This document shows, one piece after another, positions 22,391-33,747 of a stretch of DNA of 64,000 bases. The notes under the pieces are model-generated. The model searched no databases. It had not been told where the DNA came from and was given only the letters and a program-made list of their open reading frames with translations. Within the stretch, counting starts at the first letter, position 1. Every line of letters starts with the position of its first letter. The stretch is taken from assembly GCA_039602395.1 (NCBI GenBank), contig JBCNJP010000003.1, forward strand, positions 68,669,917-68,733,916, written 5' to 3'. Origin of the DNA: Deinandra increscens subsp. villosa (taxonomy: Eukaryota > Streptophyta > Magnoliopsida > Asterales > Asteraceae). The position numbers and the translations under genes are program-made.

Positions 22391-24913
22391 TGTAACACCT
22401 ATGGTAAAAGCCTTGATCTCGGAATATAAAATCACAAGAAAAATAAAGAAAAAAAATTATTTTTTTTCTGGAGGGCATGAGGACCGTATGCCCTCTCTGG
22501 TCCAACCTCTCGCGGTCCTCATGACCCGTCAGGTTTCCGGGTCAGGATCCGCGTACTTTTTTAACCCATGAGGACCGCATAGGGGTATGTTTGTGCACCT
22601 CTCACGGTCCTCATCGACGCCCAGCACTATAAAAACGAGTTTTGCTCATTTGATGCTCATTTGCACAACTCTAACTCGGAAAAACTCTCTTATTTCGTCC
22701 ACCATTCACCTGAGAAGCCTAATTCCGGCCAGAGGGAGCTTGTGGCTTCAAGTCTCAAGAATATTAAGGTCACACGAGGCTCGGGTAAGCCTCTAGTTCA
22801 TCCATTTCTCCATTTTGAGCATGGTTTTGTTGTAATCCTCTACTGACAAGGAGTTTCTAGGGCTTCTAAAGGCATTGCATGTCTGATCAAGAGTGATCAA
22901 AGGTTTGTGGGTGTGTTCGGGTTGCAATCCAAGGTTAGTTTGTGTCGGGTTTTACTTTATATCAAGTTTTTGGATGATCCATTGCCTAAATTTAGTTTTG
23001 ATGATGCATGCAAGGGTGGATTCAGCTACTGGAGTGTTCAAGAACCTTAGAGAACTGAAAAACCCGCTTGGAGAAACTTGGTACAAGAATTTGTGCATAA
23101 GGTACAAGTCTTTGATGCATGCATGTTGTTATTGTGTGTTTAGTTTGAGAATCTAGAACTTAGTCAGGGAAACCCCACCATCTCAGTGGCTAAAATGTCA
23201 CAAGAAGAGAGTTGGTCCAATGGGTGGAGACCCCTTTTGTTGTATTCTAGCATTTAACCCGAAAACCGAGCATTTTGGCATTATTGATAATGGGTTAATG
23301 ACACATTGGGCATCTCAGTGGCTTAAAGCCTTAAAAATCTGAGTTAATCAGTCCCTAGGTGAAGACCATTGGTTTGGAACATGATTTTGGTTGTCGGTTT
23401 TGCAATAGAATTGAATTATGGACATTTTGTGTATAACCGGGACTTGTAACATTGTTTTGGTACGGCCTCAAAGCCTTAAAATTTTAAGTATTAGCTACTG
23501 GAACATCTTAGAACAAAACCCCATTGTCGAAACGAGCTAAAAATGCAAAATGGGAAAAATTCACTAAATGACAAAATAGTCGATGAGGACCGCATAGGTT
23601 TCGTTTGTTGGTATGCTCGCGGTCCTCATAGCCTGGAAAGTCGACGTGGTCTGTTGACCATCCATGAGGACCGCATGGGATGTTTTTCTGGTTTACGCGC
23701 GGTCCTCATGTGTCCCTGGACAGTTTCATTGTTTTGTTTTGTTTTGTGTTTTGGGCAATATCGAGCGACCCGGTTTGGTTATTTTCACGAGTATGGGCAT
23801 GTTGGTTTCTAGTAAAGATATTTCACTTCCCGGTTGGGGCCCTATGATCTCGTCGGGTGTTTGTTGTCTGCTCGGTATGTTCTCGGGAGTGTTGTTAAAC
23901 CTTCCATTTAGTTAGTTATTGTTGCTACAAATTGCTTAAGCGGTTATAGTTGCGGATAGGTTCTGATATAATTATGCATATATCATTATAATAGACTTGC
24001 CACTAGTGATACACCTGGACGTTTGGATTTTCGTGCCTTGTGACGTTTGTTTGATCCACCGCTTGTTCATCTGTGAGTTGATAGCTTTTTCCCTACTTTA
24101 ACTTTTTAACGTTTTGGGGTGTACATGAACCATGTCAAACTATTGCTTGTTTGTTTGTTACTGTGCTTAGGTATTTATTACCATGTTATAAATTTAAACT
24201 CGCATGTTACGAGACGTTCATGTTGGTTAGTATGGTTAATTTGGGCCTTAGTGTTAGGCCACAAAGATATATATTGCACCAATACAGCTGTAGAGGTAGA
24301 TCAAGGTGTCTCATACCTGTTTGTTGGATCCATTAGGGGTCGGGTGATGGCGTATATGCCTAGTCCACAAAGGGAGGCGTGCGGCCGTAGAATCGTACCC
24401 CCGGAGTGCTGGTTTAACCATAGGAATTTATAACAGACACAGTATTGTTACTTGATTTGTAAAAACTTGGATTTGAGTCAAATGCTCTACGACTCACCAA
24501 CAACTTTTGTTGTTGACGTATTTTGGTTCATGTGCAGGTAAGTAAAGCTTTGGGTGGATGTCACGTTTGGATGTTAGGGACGAGTTGGGTTTTGTACCCG
24601 TTGGGGTTGATTTGGTTGATTTTGGGATTTGTTCCCCGTCATGACTATCCTTTGTTATTGTTGTCTTTTCCTCTGACTGTGTTGGTAGCCTTAGGTTCTG
24701 CCTGGGCGTAGACTAATGTGCAATACTTAAGACTTAACATATTAAGTCCATTATGGTTTGTATTTGATTTGTATTGGACGGGTCGTCTGTTTATGTGTGT
24801 TGACCTTGTGATCTTGCATCTATCTGTTTGCTTCCGCGTGTTCTGATACGGGCGACCGGTCCCACTCTCCTCTCCCCCGCGCCTGGAAGGGCGCGGCGGG
24901 GCGGGGTGTGACA
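22391..24913 (+). repeat. 3' LTR of element 2
   Basis: Complete, from TGTAACACCT to GGTGTGACA, 2523 bp. It contains the same four hairpins (22477-22522, 22568-22614, 23583-23629, 23664-23709). Hairpins 1 and 2 each carry one arm substitution of C/T or G/A type. A small insertion near 23873-23885 is absent from the 5' LTR. Confidence 0.9.
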
Positions 24914-27542
24914 CACAAGGTACAATAAAGATAACTAAAGCAGTGGAAATAAAAACTTTTATTCATATACCAAGCATTACATAGTAAGAGAGACAAATAC
25001 AAAAGAGAAATAAATATCTCCATGCCAGTCTTCGAAAATGTCTTCTCTTGATAGCTTGACATTGTCTTGATAATGTACGCCCCCTAGTTCCTGCTCACAT
25101 CTCAGCCTTCCCTTTTCGATCTGAAGGTCCAGCCTCATCTGACATACATAACTTAACAAGTCAGCTTACGTTGGTGAGTTCTACGTTTTTAGAAAACTTT
25201 ACCTTTCGAATGCACTTAGGTCTGTCAAACACATTTCTGCAATTAGACAATTAAAAACACAACATATAGCACATATATTCACATACCCTAACCTCGTGAA
25301 TAGACTAACCTTCTGTTGCTTTGTCATCCTTGTCTCACATTAAGAACGTATCCTAATGTTAAGTGCTATCTTAGGGAAATAGTGTTCTATTTGCCTTATG
25401 AACACATCGTGTTGCAACGGTCCCTTAGTTTTGACACTATCTAGCTTTGACGCTTTCTGGCTTTGACGCCACTTAGCTTTGACGCCGCTTTAGCTTTGAC
25501 GCTTTCTGGCTTTGACGCCGCTTAGCTTTGACGTTTTCTGGCTTTGACGCCGCTTAGCTTTGACGCTTGGTTTTGACACCATTGGGACAACACTATTTAA
25601 CTTCTTGTTTCAGAAGCCCCTTACTCGCCAATCTTTTCTCGATTACCATCCTTAATCTATTCTACTAGAAACATCAAAATGGCAATCTATGTTTCCTCTA
25701 ATCATCACCATACAATCAATACATATAACAAGCAATTATAACAATTGAGAGTATTTTCACAAAACGTTATGTATATCAGCCCAAAACGGTTTAAAGCATT
25801 TAAACAATTTAAAAGAAGGCTCATAGAACTCACCTTAGGTTGTGAAGTAGTTTCTTGCCTTATTCCTTCGTTAAACTAACTTGCTTTAACGTGATGTCCC
25901 TAGCAAGACATCCTAGAGGTTACAAATGGTCATTAAGACTAACCCTTTAACCCAAACCCAACCACTTGTTGGGTTAACATTCATTTGTCAAAAATGACCG
26001 TTTTGCCATTTGCGGGAAAAAGTATTCTTTTAGTGATATTTATGAAGATGTGCATTCCTATAAGTAAACGCTCACTCCGAGATCGCCCAGTGAAGTGTTT
26101 GCCATGTCCCAGTTGGGATTTATGCGACAACGCCACTATGCCAAAAACCCCAGTGTACAGGCGCCACCCTTCCAGTCTGCACCAACTTCTAGATATCCGA
26201 GTAACTCGGTACATTCAATACTTTATCAAAACCCATGTTTTAACTTATAAATACTTAGTTCATATGTATAATTATGTTCTTTTGTTGAATATTATTACCC
26301 TTGCCCAAGCCTTTATGCCCTTGATGAGTGATTCTCATGACCGACCGTATAGGCGTTATCACGACCAGGAGGCGGGATTACTATGAGATATCACCCATAT
26401 TTGTGTTTTAGTTTGGTGATGATCATGACCGACCGTATATGCATTATCACGACCAGGAGGCGGAATTACTATGATTAAAACACCAATGTTTATGTTCTTG
26501 TTCTTGGTTTACTTGTTCTTGATAAACCAACATGGTGAAACCATACCAACCCTTCTTTAAACATGAAATTAACTTAAAACATGTTATTCTAAGGCTTCAT
26601 ACCAAATTTCAACCCATGATTCCCACTAGAACTCCCAATCTCAACAAAACATGTTCAAGAACCTTAATCTTGCATTATTCTTAAAAGGCATATCTAAGTG
26701 TTATGAATCATGAAACTAATTGAAGGATTATGTTAAACATACCTTAAGTTGATCTATTCCATAAGATGGGCTCCTAACTCCCTTTGAATCTTCAAAAATG
26801 CAAGCTAGAGTGTTCTTGGCGTTCTTGGTGTTCTTGGTGTTCTTGGTGTTCTTGGTGTTCTTGGTGTTCTTGAGGTGTCTTAGAGGTTTTAGGTTGATTT
26901 TATGGCCTATTTATAGCCAAACACTCCTAACCTGATGCTTACACATGGCATGATGACTAAGCATCAATTTTGACACCTAAGGGTGGTGAACATGACACAT
27001 GGCAAGTGAATATGACACTAAATCAACCAAAAAATGACACTTGTCATGAGCTCCTCTTTTGCTTTTCAAACAAGCCTAGAACTTTCCCAAATGCCATCTT
27101 TAACCCTCGAACTTATATAAAACATGCATCTAAGGTTCCTAAATATCCTAATATTTTTTCTTATAATCATCTAAGCCTCGGGACACGCAAAACGATAAGA
27201 TAAACTTAATTATTTATCTAACTGTTATTCCGATTTCGCCTATATTTCTTTATATCAAATATCTTCGCAACTACGTATTCACCTATATCATCATGTGTAT
27301 ACATGTATCACTAATATAACTCTTATATATTATATATTTAACATGCAAACACGTATTTTTTTCTTAATAATCTAACCCGATAAACACTTACCTTATGCGT
27401 AGTTTATTGTTATAACTTCAAATGCGCATTTCTTAACATTTTAACATGTTAATCACATAAACACATATACGACACATATTTTCACATATAAAAATATATA
27501 AACACATATATATTTATTACCTTTAGATTTTGGGGTGTTACA
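24914..27542 (-). repeat. 5' LTR of element 1, truncated by element 2
   Basis: It begins (minus strand) at 27542 with TGTAACACCC and is colinear with 795-3448, but stops at the equivalent of position 855. The terminal 60 bp are missing where element 2 begins. It has seven 9-bp units at 26812-26874 where the other LTR has two, and lacks about 30 bp present there near 2777-2808. Confidence 0.88.
26812..26874 (-). repeat. 9-bp minisatellite (GTTCTTGGT) in element 1 5' LTR
   Basis: Seven consecutive 9-bp units, first and last slightly variant. The corresponding place in the 3' LTR (2730-2747) has two units, so the array changed after insertion. Confidence 0.9.
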
Positions 27543-27547
27543 CAGAC

Positions 27548-27843
27548 CATTGCTCGAGGGCCTTAGAATCTATTCGTCCAAGTTGCATCCTGACCGGGAG
27601 ATTAGTCTATTTAGGGAACAGTTATCATAAACAGAGTCAGTCTAGATACTTAAGACAAGTCAAGAGGATTCGAACCCTATGTGATGCTTTTCTCTCTCTG
27701 ATTTCCATTTTTTTTCATTTTCTGATAATTTTCTGTCTGCTTAGTTAATTGCTTTAGATTTCATAATTATTTCACTACAACATTTTCATCGGTTAGATAT
27801 TAGCGAATATCTAGTATCGGGAGATTGCATACGTGTCCACGGA
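27548..27843. other. Continuation of the sequence interrupted by element 1
   Basis: After the second CAGAC the sequence resumes the tract of 93-794. No convincing ORF. A phrase near 27830 (CACGGATTGATACT) resembles the end of LTR-element leaders, but no primer-binding site is visible. Confidence 0.4.
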
Positions 27844-28956
27844 TTGATACTCTTTTCTTACCAATATTGTACTGCACACGATGGGTGCACTGCCTTGGTG
27901 TGTAGTTTGGTCTCTTGGTATTTACCTTCTTTAAACTTGTTGAGCTTAATAGACACAAAACGACACATCACCCATGCGTCTTACAAACGATTTGCAACAT
28001 ATCTTACTCGATGCGGTTTTCATAGCACCAAAAGTGATACATCCCTTTTTGTTCTTAAACAGGGAACTCACATGACATGCCTCTTCCTATACGTGGATGC
28101 CATAATCTTAACTGCTTTAGATAACAATCTCCTCCATAAGATTATATCATCCTTATCTCGGGAATTCGCTATGACCGATCTTGGGAAGCTCCACCATTTC
28201 CTTGGAATTCGCTATGACCAATCTTGAGAATCCGACTGACACCAACTCCAAACTGAGTGCTTCAACCAGTGAACTTTTACCAGATGGTAGTCTATATCAA
28301 AGCTTAGCCAGTGCACTTCAATACCTTACTTTTACTCGGCCCAATATTGCGTATGCTATACAACAAGTTTGTCTCTTCATGCATGCCCCGGGAGAACCTC
28401 ATTTCAATTTTCTCAACGAATCCTAAATATCTCAAAAGGACACTAGATCATGGATTACACATAAACCCCTGATAGTATACCAAATTAACTGCCAGTTCTT
28501 ATACAGATTAGGGGGATTGCCCCGACTCTAGACGCTATACATCTGGTTATTATGTATTTCTTGGTGACAATCTTGTCTTGTGTTCATTTAAACGACATGT
28601 TGTTTTGTCCGGTTCTAGTGCTAAGGCCGAATACCGAGGCGTTGCTAATGCAGTTGTAGAAAAAGGTTGGCTACGTGTTACTACCAAATAGGCCACTATC
28701 GTTTATTGTGATAACATATCCGGTGGTCTATTTGTCAGAGAACCCAGTCCATCACCAACGCGCCAAACATGTTAAACTTGACATTCATTTTATACGAGAC
28801 AAAGTTCAAGTTAGCTCTGTCTGCGTTCTACATATCCTGGATGACTACAAATATGTGTACGTATTCACTAAAGGTCTTCTACGCTTGCTCTTCAACCGTT
28901 TCAAGTCCAGTCTGAGCATTCGACCATCTACCGCTCCAACTGCGGGGGCCTATTAA
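27844..28956 (+). pseudogene. Copia RT-RNase H remnant
   Basis: Pieces in shifting frames give copia pol. They are the RT part (FVLKQGTHMTCLFLYVDAI, with the second active-site Asp changed to Ala; AMTDLGKLHHFLGI), the connection (LYQSLASALQYLTFTRPNIAYAIQQVCLFMHAP), and RNase H (DSRRYTSGYYVFLGDNL, GSSAKAEYRGVANAV). There are many stops and shifts plus a deletion around 28220. It ends near CGGLLTGYI, typical of a copia pol terminus. Gag and integrase are absent. Confidence 0.8.
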
Positions 28957-29200
28957 CAGGCTATATTTAGAATGTATAATGTGTAGTAAATTTGTATAAT
29001 TTGTGTTCATTAGGCTTTTATTAGTTTCCTTGATTTTCTCTTAGTCTGTTGACTCTTCCTTGTATATATCTTTGTAGTCGATGGAATGAAGGGGACAAGA
29101 GAGTTTACCTATTTTCAGATATAAGAACCGATTAAAGTAATGTATTTTGTAGACATATCGATGCATATTATAAGAAATTAACATTGAATAAGGTGCATCT
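28957..29200 (+). other. Probable LTR fragment of the copia remnant
   Basis: AT-rich sequence following the pol end, with TTGTATATATC and GGAATGAAGGGG. Its position suggests the 3' LTR of the preceding remnant, but no second copy exists in the window for comparison. Confidence 0.4.
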
Positions 29201-29845
29201 TAAATGCACTGATCAGCCAGCCAGATGGACAAGGAGAAAGATATAAAGCACATATTGTGGAAAAGGGTTTCACCCAGTTGGAGGTAATCGATTATCATGA
29301 CACGTTTGCACCAGTAGTTAAATTGGTAACCGTTCACGCCTTTCTTACTATAGCCGTAAAATAAGAGATAGGAAATTCAACAAATTTATGTGAACGACAC
29401 CTTTTTACATGGCGACTTCAAAGAGGAAGTTTATATAAAGATACCTCAAGTGTTTGCTAAAAGAACGAGAGGAGAGTTTGCAAACTTGTGAAGTTCATTT
29501 ATGGACTAAAGTAAACATCCCGCAAATGGTGTCATAAATTTACCATGGCTCTGCTTAATCTCAGGTATAGAAAAAACGAAGGCAATTTATTCCTTGTTTA
29601 TATACAAGGCTGAAGACTTATATGTGGATGCACTAATAAATTTGATGAAGTGATTCTCGTAGGAAAGAATGTTAATGACTTACGGAGCCTTTGAAATACT
29701 TAGTAGGTATTGAGGTTGCAAATACTTCTGAAGGACGTGTCCTTAACCAACAAAAATATATGTTAAACATTCTTAAAGATATTGGTCACCAGGGTTGTCG
29801 TCAAAGCCTGTTTCCTATGGACAAAAAACTTGAAACTAGACAAAG
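29201..29845 (+). pseudogene. Second, older copia RT remnant
   Basis: Recognisable RT pieces: VEKGFTQLEVIDYHDTFAPVVKLVTV, KLVKFIYGLK, EVILVG-like, KYLVGIEVANTSEGRVLNQQKYMLNILKD. Several frameshifts and stops are present, and the active site is lost. The sequence differs clearly from the remnant at 27844, so it belongs to another copia lineage. It is cut off at about 29845 by a minus-strand LTR. Confidence 0.75.
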
Positions 29846-30219
29846 GATAAGAAGATGATAAAGGTGATGCTGTAATTGCTCTTAACAGATGTTCTTCAGT
29901 GTTTCAAGCTTAGAAGATGACAGAATCAGTAACTACAAGTCGAGTTTTATTTCACTGAATGAACTGGAACATACACAGGCTCACCGAATGAACACTCAAC
30001 TGGAAAAAGTCATAAATGAGCCGAATGAGGTTGCTATTTATAGACAACCCAGCTGCCGAATGAGATGCCCACCGAATGACTCATTCGGTGATCATTCGCC
30101 ACTCATTCGATGGCTCTCATTCTCCCACACAAAGTACAATGACTTAGACTAACTACTCTAGCAACTGTTACAGACATAACATGATACATCATTTGACACA
30201 TACACCCTATGCACTAACA
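29846..30219 (-). repeat. LTR of copia A (minus strand)
   Basis: The upstream end at 30219 reads TGTTAGTGCAT on the minus strand and follows a polypurine tract. A TATA-like CTATAAATAGC lies at 30033-30043. Upstream of it are many CCGAATGA / TCATTCGG words, including a perfect inverted repeat at 30070-30090 (arms CACCGAATGA / TCATTCGGTG, one-base centre). The low-coordinate boundary is uncertain because no primer-binding site is present. Confidence 0.65.
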
Positions 30220-30924
30220 AACTCCCCCTTGGCATATGATGGATTTGTTAACTCTAACTCATATCTTCTAAATTTCAAATCTTCAAAAGTTGATCTTCAA
30301 ATATTCTCCCTTGGATAATACTTGATAATCAACCTTGAATCTTGAACTCAGTTTCACTAGAGCTAGGATGGCTAGAACAGGATCACATCAGTGAACCACT
30401 TGAAACTGGAGCTTCTAGAGTTGTTTCATCTTCTAGCATACTCTCCTTTTAACTATGCGTGAGTCATTGTTTTAACCTTCATCTTCAGAAGACAGAAGTT
30501 CGTTTTTTTTTCAGAATTAACTTAATCTTGGGCAAAAATCTCCTCTTGAGAACCAAGATGTTTTGACAATAGATTTTTTAAATGATTTGGTATCTTGTGT
30601 CGTTTGAATCGAAAATAAAAGAGAAATAAAATCTTTTTGGCATTTAGAAAGTTTATATCAAAACACACCTAAAATCTTTTTGATTTTCTAAAGTTATGCT
30701 AAAACACACCAAAAATCTTTTTGGATTTTCTGGAATGAAATGAAATTGGAAAACAGAATCACACTCTATTTTTAGGTTTGAGAAAGATCATTATTTGGGA
30801 TCATATTGGTCTTAACGCACTGAACTACACTTCAATTTCAACTAATTGAGCACATAAGCCATTTTGATTCCTGGTATAATTTGTTCATCTTTAACTCAGG
30901 CATAATCATACTCATAACATCTGG
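30220..30924 (-). other. 3' internal noncoding region of copia A
   Basis: On the minus strand GCCAAGGGGGAGTT at 30219-30232 is the polypurine tract. The rest has no ORF. It is colinear with 47268-47960 of copia B (shared TCTTTTTGG/ACACACC stretches and the phrase ending CATAACATCTGGATATG). It resumes at 46299 after element 3. Confidence 0.6.
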
Positions 30925-30929
30925 ATATG

Positions 30930-32785
30930 TGATGTGTTGCAAACACATATAATTTGCCTTTGTATTTTCTATAACAATTGAGTTGGTTTTGAGTAATTTA
31001 TGTGTTTTTTAGTTAAATTATAATATTTGAGTTATAATGTGGTATTGAGTCATTTTGTATAATTTTGGGTGAGATTAGTAATTAATTGAGTCTTGTGTTT
31101 ATTTAGATGAATTGTGATTTAATTGTGCTCAAATTGATTAAATCTATTTGGTTGTTGGTTGACATACGAGTCCAGGGGGATGGTATGATATTCCATCAAA
31201 GTTCAGGGACTGACATAGAATTACATCTAAGTTGAAGGGCTTAATTGAAAAAAAAGAAATATGAAAACATATTTTGAAGTTTCACGTTGAAAATAAAAAG
31301 ATGCCAAAAAGAAAGAAAGAAAATTTTGTGGGTTATCATCTCATGCGTGTGGGCTTGTGTTGTGCCAAAAAATAAGCCCGACGTGGAGGACTTGAGATAG
31401 GTCAGCGGCAATTAACATTAAAAAGGGGGCTTCGACACATAATTCGGGGGCATCTGAAAAAAAAGGAGCTAGCGAACAAAAGAACCCTACGGGGTGAGTT
31501 ATTTTCCAGCCGTCGAAGAATATCAGGAGGGACGAATTATGAAGGCTAAGAGTGACAAGGATCAAGATAGAAAGTTCGGGAACAATCATTTGACTAAGAT
31601 TTAATCATTCGAGTTTTTCAATCTTCTTGGTTTCTTGATTTTTACTAAACCTACATCATGATTGTTATCAAATTCTTGAACTTTATTATGATATTGATTG
31701 AATCACTGGTAGTAGGCTAAACCTTCAAGTGTCGTCTAGGCCAATTGATGACTATTTCACGTTTTTGATGTCTTTCGGTTTATGACAAAAGTATGTATGG
31801 ATTGATATTTTTTAAAGTTCACTAATTTTCTGCAATTGATGTGTATGACTACATGTTTTAGGTTTAGAATTGTTAATCAGATCATACTTTGCTTGTGGAT
31901 GTCTTCCAGTTTGAGTAGAGTAGTTGAATTGCATGCTCTATGGTTGTGATTTACAGGATTGCTAATTAGGGTTATCATTGATTTGGTTGATAGTTGTTTA
32001 CTTGGTTCATGTGGGCTACTACCTTTAGACAAGCTGGAAGGTGATAAGGGTAATGATAAGTCGGGTTGTTTAACAGTTTAGGATTAAATTATCCCACAAG
32101 GAAATTCCCTAGGTTAGTTAATTAATCTGCTGATTGTGTTAATTGTAGAACTTTAGTGAGGCTTCGTCTATCTTAAGGTGCCCGAGAGTCTGTCGAAGGT
32201 GGTTAGGATAGGTGGGTTGGGACGAACTCAAAAGGTGAACCAATCGGTCAAGCACTAGAATTATCAGTTAAAAACAAGCCGGAAGGTGACCTAACCAATC
32301 AGTGAGCGTATTCGATCCTTAGGATTTCTTATTGCGTCACATCCGGTAAATGGTCTGGGGTCCACTAGGGAGTTCTTAGAGTTGTCATTAAGATCCTGAT
32401 TCCATCATCTTTGTCATAGCCGTTAGAAGTCAATAGCGTGATTTAGGGAATTAGGCCTACGTGGTACTGTTTCTCTCATTTGGTTTTCTCCGAGGTTTCC
32501 TTTGCTTCCGTTAATTGGTTAATTAGTTAGTTTAGTTAATTTAATTCCTAAAATAAAAAAACCCAAAGTTACTCAGTATTTCCATTTCATAGGTCCTAGG
32601 TTAAGTTTTGTTCATAGTGTCCTTAGGTTCGATATCCGGTCTTCCCTAGCTATTCTGCAATTTACAGGTACACTTGCCTTTAGGGTTCGGTTAAGTGTAG
32701 GATTTTTGATAAAATTAGGTGTGTCTAGGTCTAAGTTAGGTCTAGGTTTTAATTAGGTATTCTTAGTGTACTTCCGAACACATCA
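30930..32785 (+). repeat. 5' LTR of element 3
   Basis: 1856 bp, colinear with 44389-46293. It lacks a tract of about 45 bp that the 3' LTR has near 44827-44875, and shows scattered substitutions. Confidence 0.9.
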
Positions 32786-32791
32786 AGTTTT

Positions 32792-32809
32792 TGGCGTCGT
32801 TGTCGGGGA
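32792..32809 (+). promoter_or_regulatory. Primer-binding site of element 3 (tRNA-Asp type)
   Basis: TGGCGTCGTTGTCGGGGA lies six bases after the LTR. It differs from the expected tRNA-Asp complement by two C-to-T changes, the kind produced by deamination of methylated cytosine. Confidence 0.8.
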
Positions 32810-33004
32810 CACTTGGCAATAGCAAGATTAACTTAGGCCGTGATTAGGAAATTTTGAGTCTTTTCGTATTTTTCGTGTCTAGAGTTTTAAGTATTTATTC
32901 TTGAGTCTAGAGTTTTAGGTTAGTTTTTTTAGTCTATTTTTTTATTATTTATTTTTATTTATTTATTTTGCTGTGTATTTTGTTTCATTGTGTTTTTTTT
33001 CGCC

Positions 33005-33700
33005 ATGGCCATAATTGATCTACAGAGCTTCATCGTCAACCTCCAACAATTCTTGGATGATATGGCTACATGGAGTATATATGATCCTAGGTTACCTCGA
33101 GGCATCGAGGTTGCACAGGAGTCTATTAGGTTGATAAAACGGCTTCAGGAGGAAAACACGCCAAGTTGCATGAGTTGCGGTGGACCACACATGTATAATG
33201 ATTGTTCGGTTCGTGTTGAGATGTGTAGAGATATTTGTCAAAGTATCTTCCGAGAGCGAGAGGAAAGAGAAAGGCGTACGGGAGAGTCATCAAGGACAGT
33301 ATTTGAGGAAATACGATATCAGGAGACGTTAATGGACACCCAAGTCCCACCTCCGGTTAATCATGGTATACAATGGATTTGGGATTATGGTGATTGTGAT
33401 CTGAATCAATGGACAAATAATAGTTTGACGGACGCCGTTGAGATCACTGAAAAACAAGATTCGATAGTAGAGGAGAATGATCCAGAAGATGACACATCAG
33501 AGGATAAAGATGAGGAGCTTTCCACAGATGATGACATTGTTGATGAGAATGAATACTCTTCGGATAAAATTTGGGATTGGTCGGAGGATGATGACAACAT
33601 TGTGTGGGATGAGGGGTGGGAGGATGAGATCGCAACGAGTGCAACTACTAATGAGGTAGCTGAGGACGGATGTGAGGAGGTGCTTCAAAAGGGTGATTAA
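33005..33700 (+). CDS. Acidic Gag-fragment protein of element 3
   Basis: A 231-residue frame from ATG 33005. About residues 50-65 contain CMSCGGPHMYNDC, the variant zinc knuckle (C-x2-C-GGPH-x4-C) typical of Athila-type Gag. The second half is very acidic (EENDPEDDTSEDKDEELSTD and a Trp/Asp-rich segment near KIWDWSEDDD). No capsid or enzyme domain is seen. The frame is open and starts about 200 bp after the primer-binding site, the normal place for gag. I infer a shortened Gag with a nucleic-acid-binding knuckle; the acidic tail has no function I recognise. Confidence 0.65.
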   Translation: MAIIDLQSFIVNLQQFLDDMATWSIYDPRLPRGIEVAQESIRLIKRLQEENTPSCMSCGGPHMYNDCSVRVEMCRDICQSIFREREERERRTGESSRTVFEEIRYQETLMDTQVPPPVNHGIQWIWDYGDCDLNQWTNNSLTDAVEITEKQDSIVEENDPEDDTSEDKDEELSTDDDIVDENEYSSDKIWDWSEDDDNIVWDEGWEDEIATSATTNEVAEDGCEEVLQKGD

Positions 33701-33747
33701 GATGTTTGTTCGAAACACAAATGGTGGAAATGTTTGGTGAGGAGTGA

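Larger units (their letters stand above)
12834..24913 (+). mobile_element. Element 2: Tekay-like Ty3/gypsy element inside element 1
   Basis: LTRs of about 2.5 kb (12834-15328 and 22391-24913) flank a primer-binding site, an extra 5' ORF, gag, protease, RT, RNase H, integrase and chromodomain, then a polypurine tract. The 3' LTR starts TGTAACACCTAT; the 5' LTR lacks these first 12 bases. The right junction falls inside element 1's 5' LTR (homologous to position 855), while the left junction lies in element 1's gag. No target duplication exists. The LTRs differ by roughly a dozen substitutions in their first 330 bases by eye, so this is not a very recent insertion. Frameshift, stops and a changed integrase residue make it non-functional. 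Confidence 0.88.
795..27542 (-). mobile_element. Element 1: Tekay-like Ty3/gypsy LTR retrotransposon, nested host of two others
   Basis: Both outer ends match: on the minus strand the LTR opens TGTAACACCC at 27542 and at 3448, and the low end closes in TGTGAC (plus strand) at 795. CAGAC occurs at 790-794 and 27543-27547 as a target duplication. Reading minus, the order is 5' LTR, element 2 insertion, gag-protease, K copy 1 insertion, RT-RNase H, integrase, chromodomain, polypurine tract, 3' LTR. Without its insertions about 9 kb remain; the primer-binding site and the gag start are missing. The chromodomain and gene order indicate the chromovirus branch; Tekay is inferred from similarity to remembered family members. 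Several frameshifts and stops make it non-functional. Confidence 0.85.
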
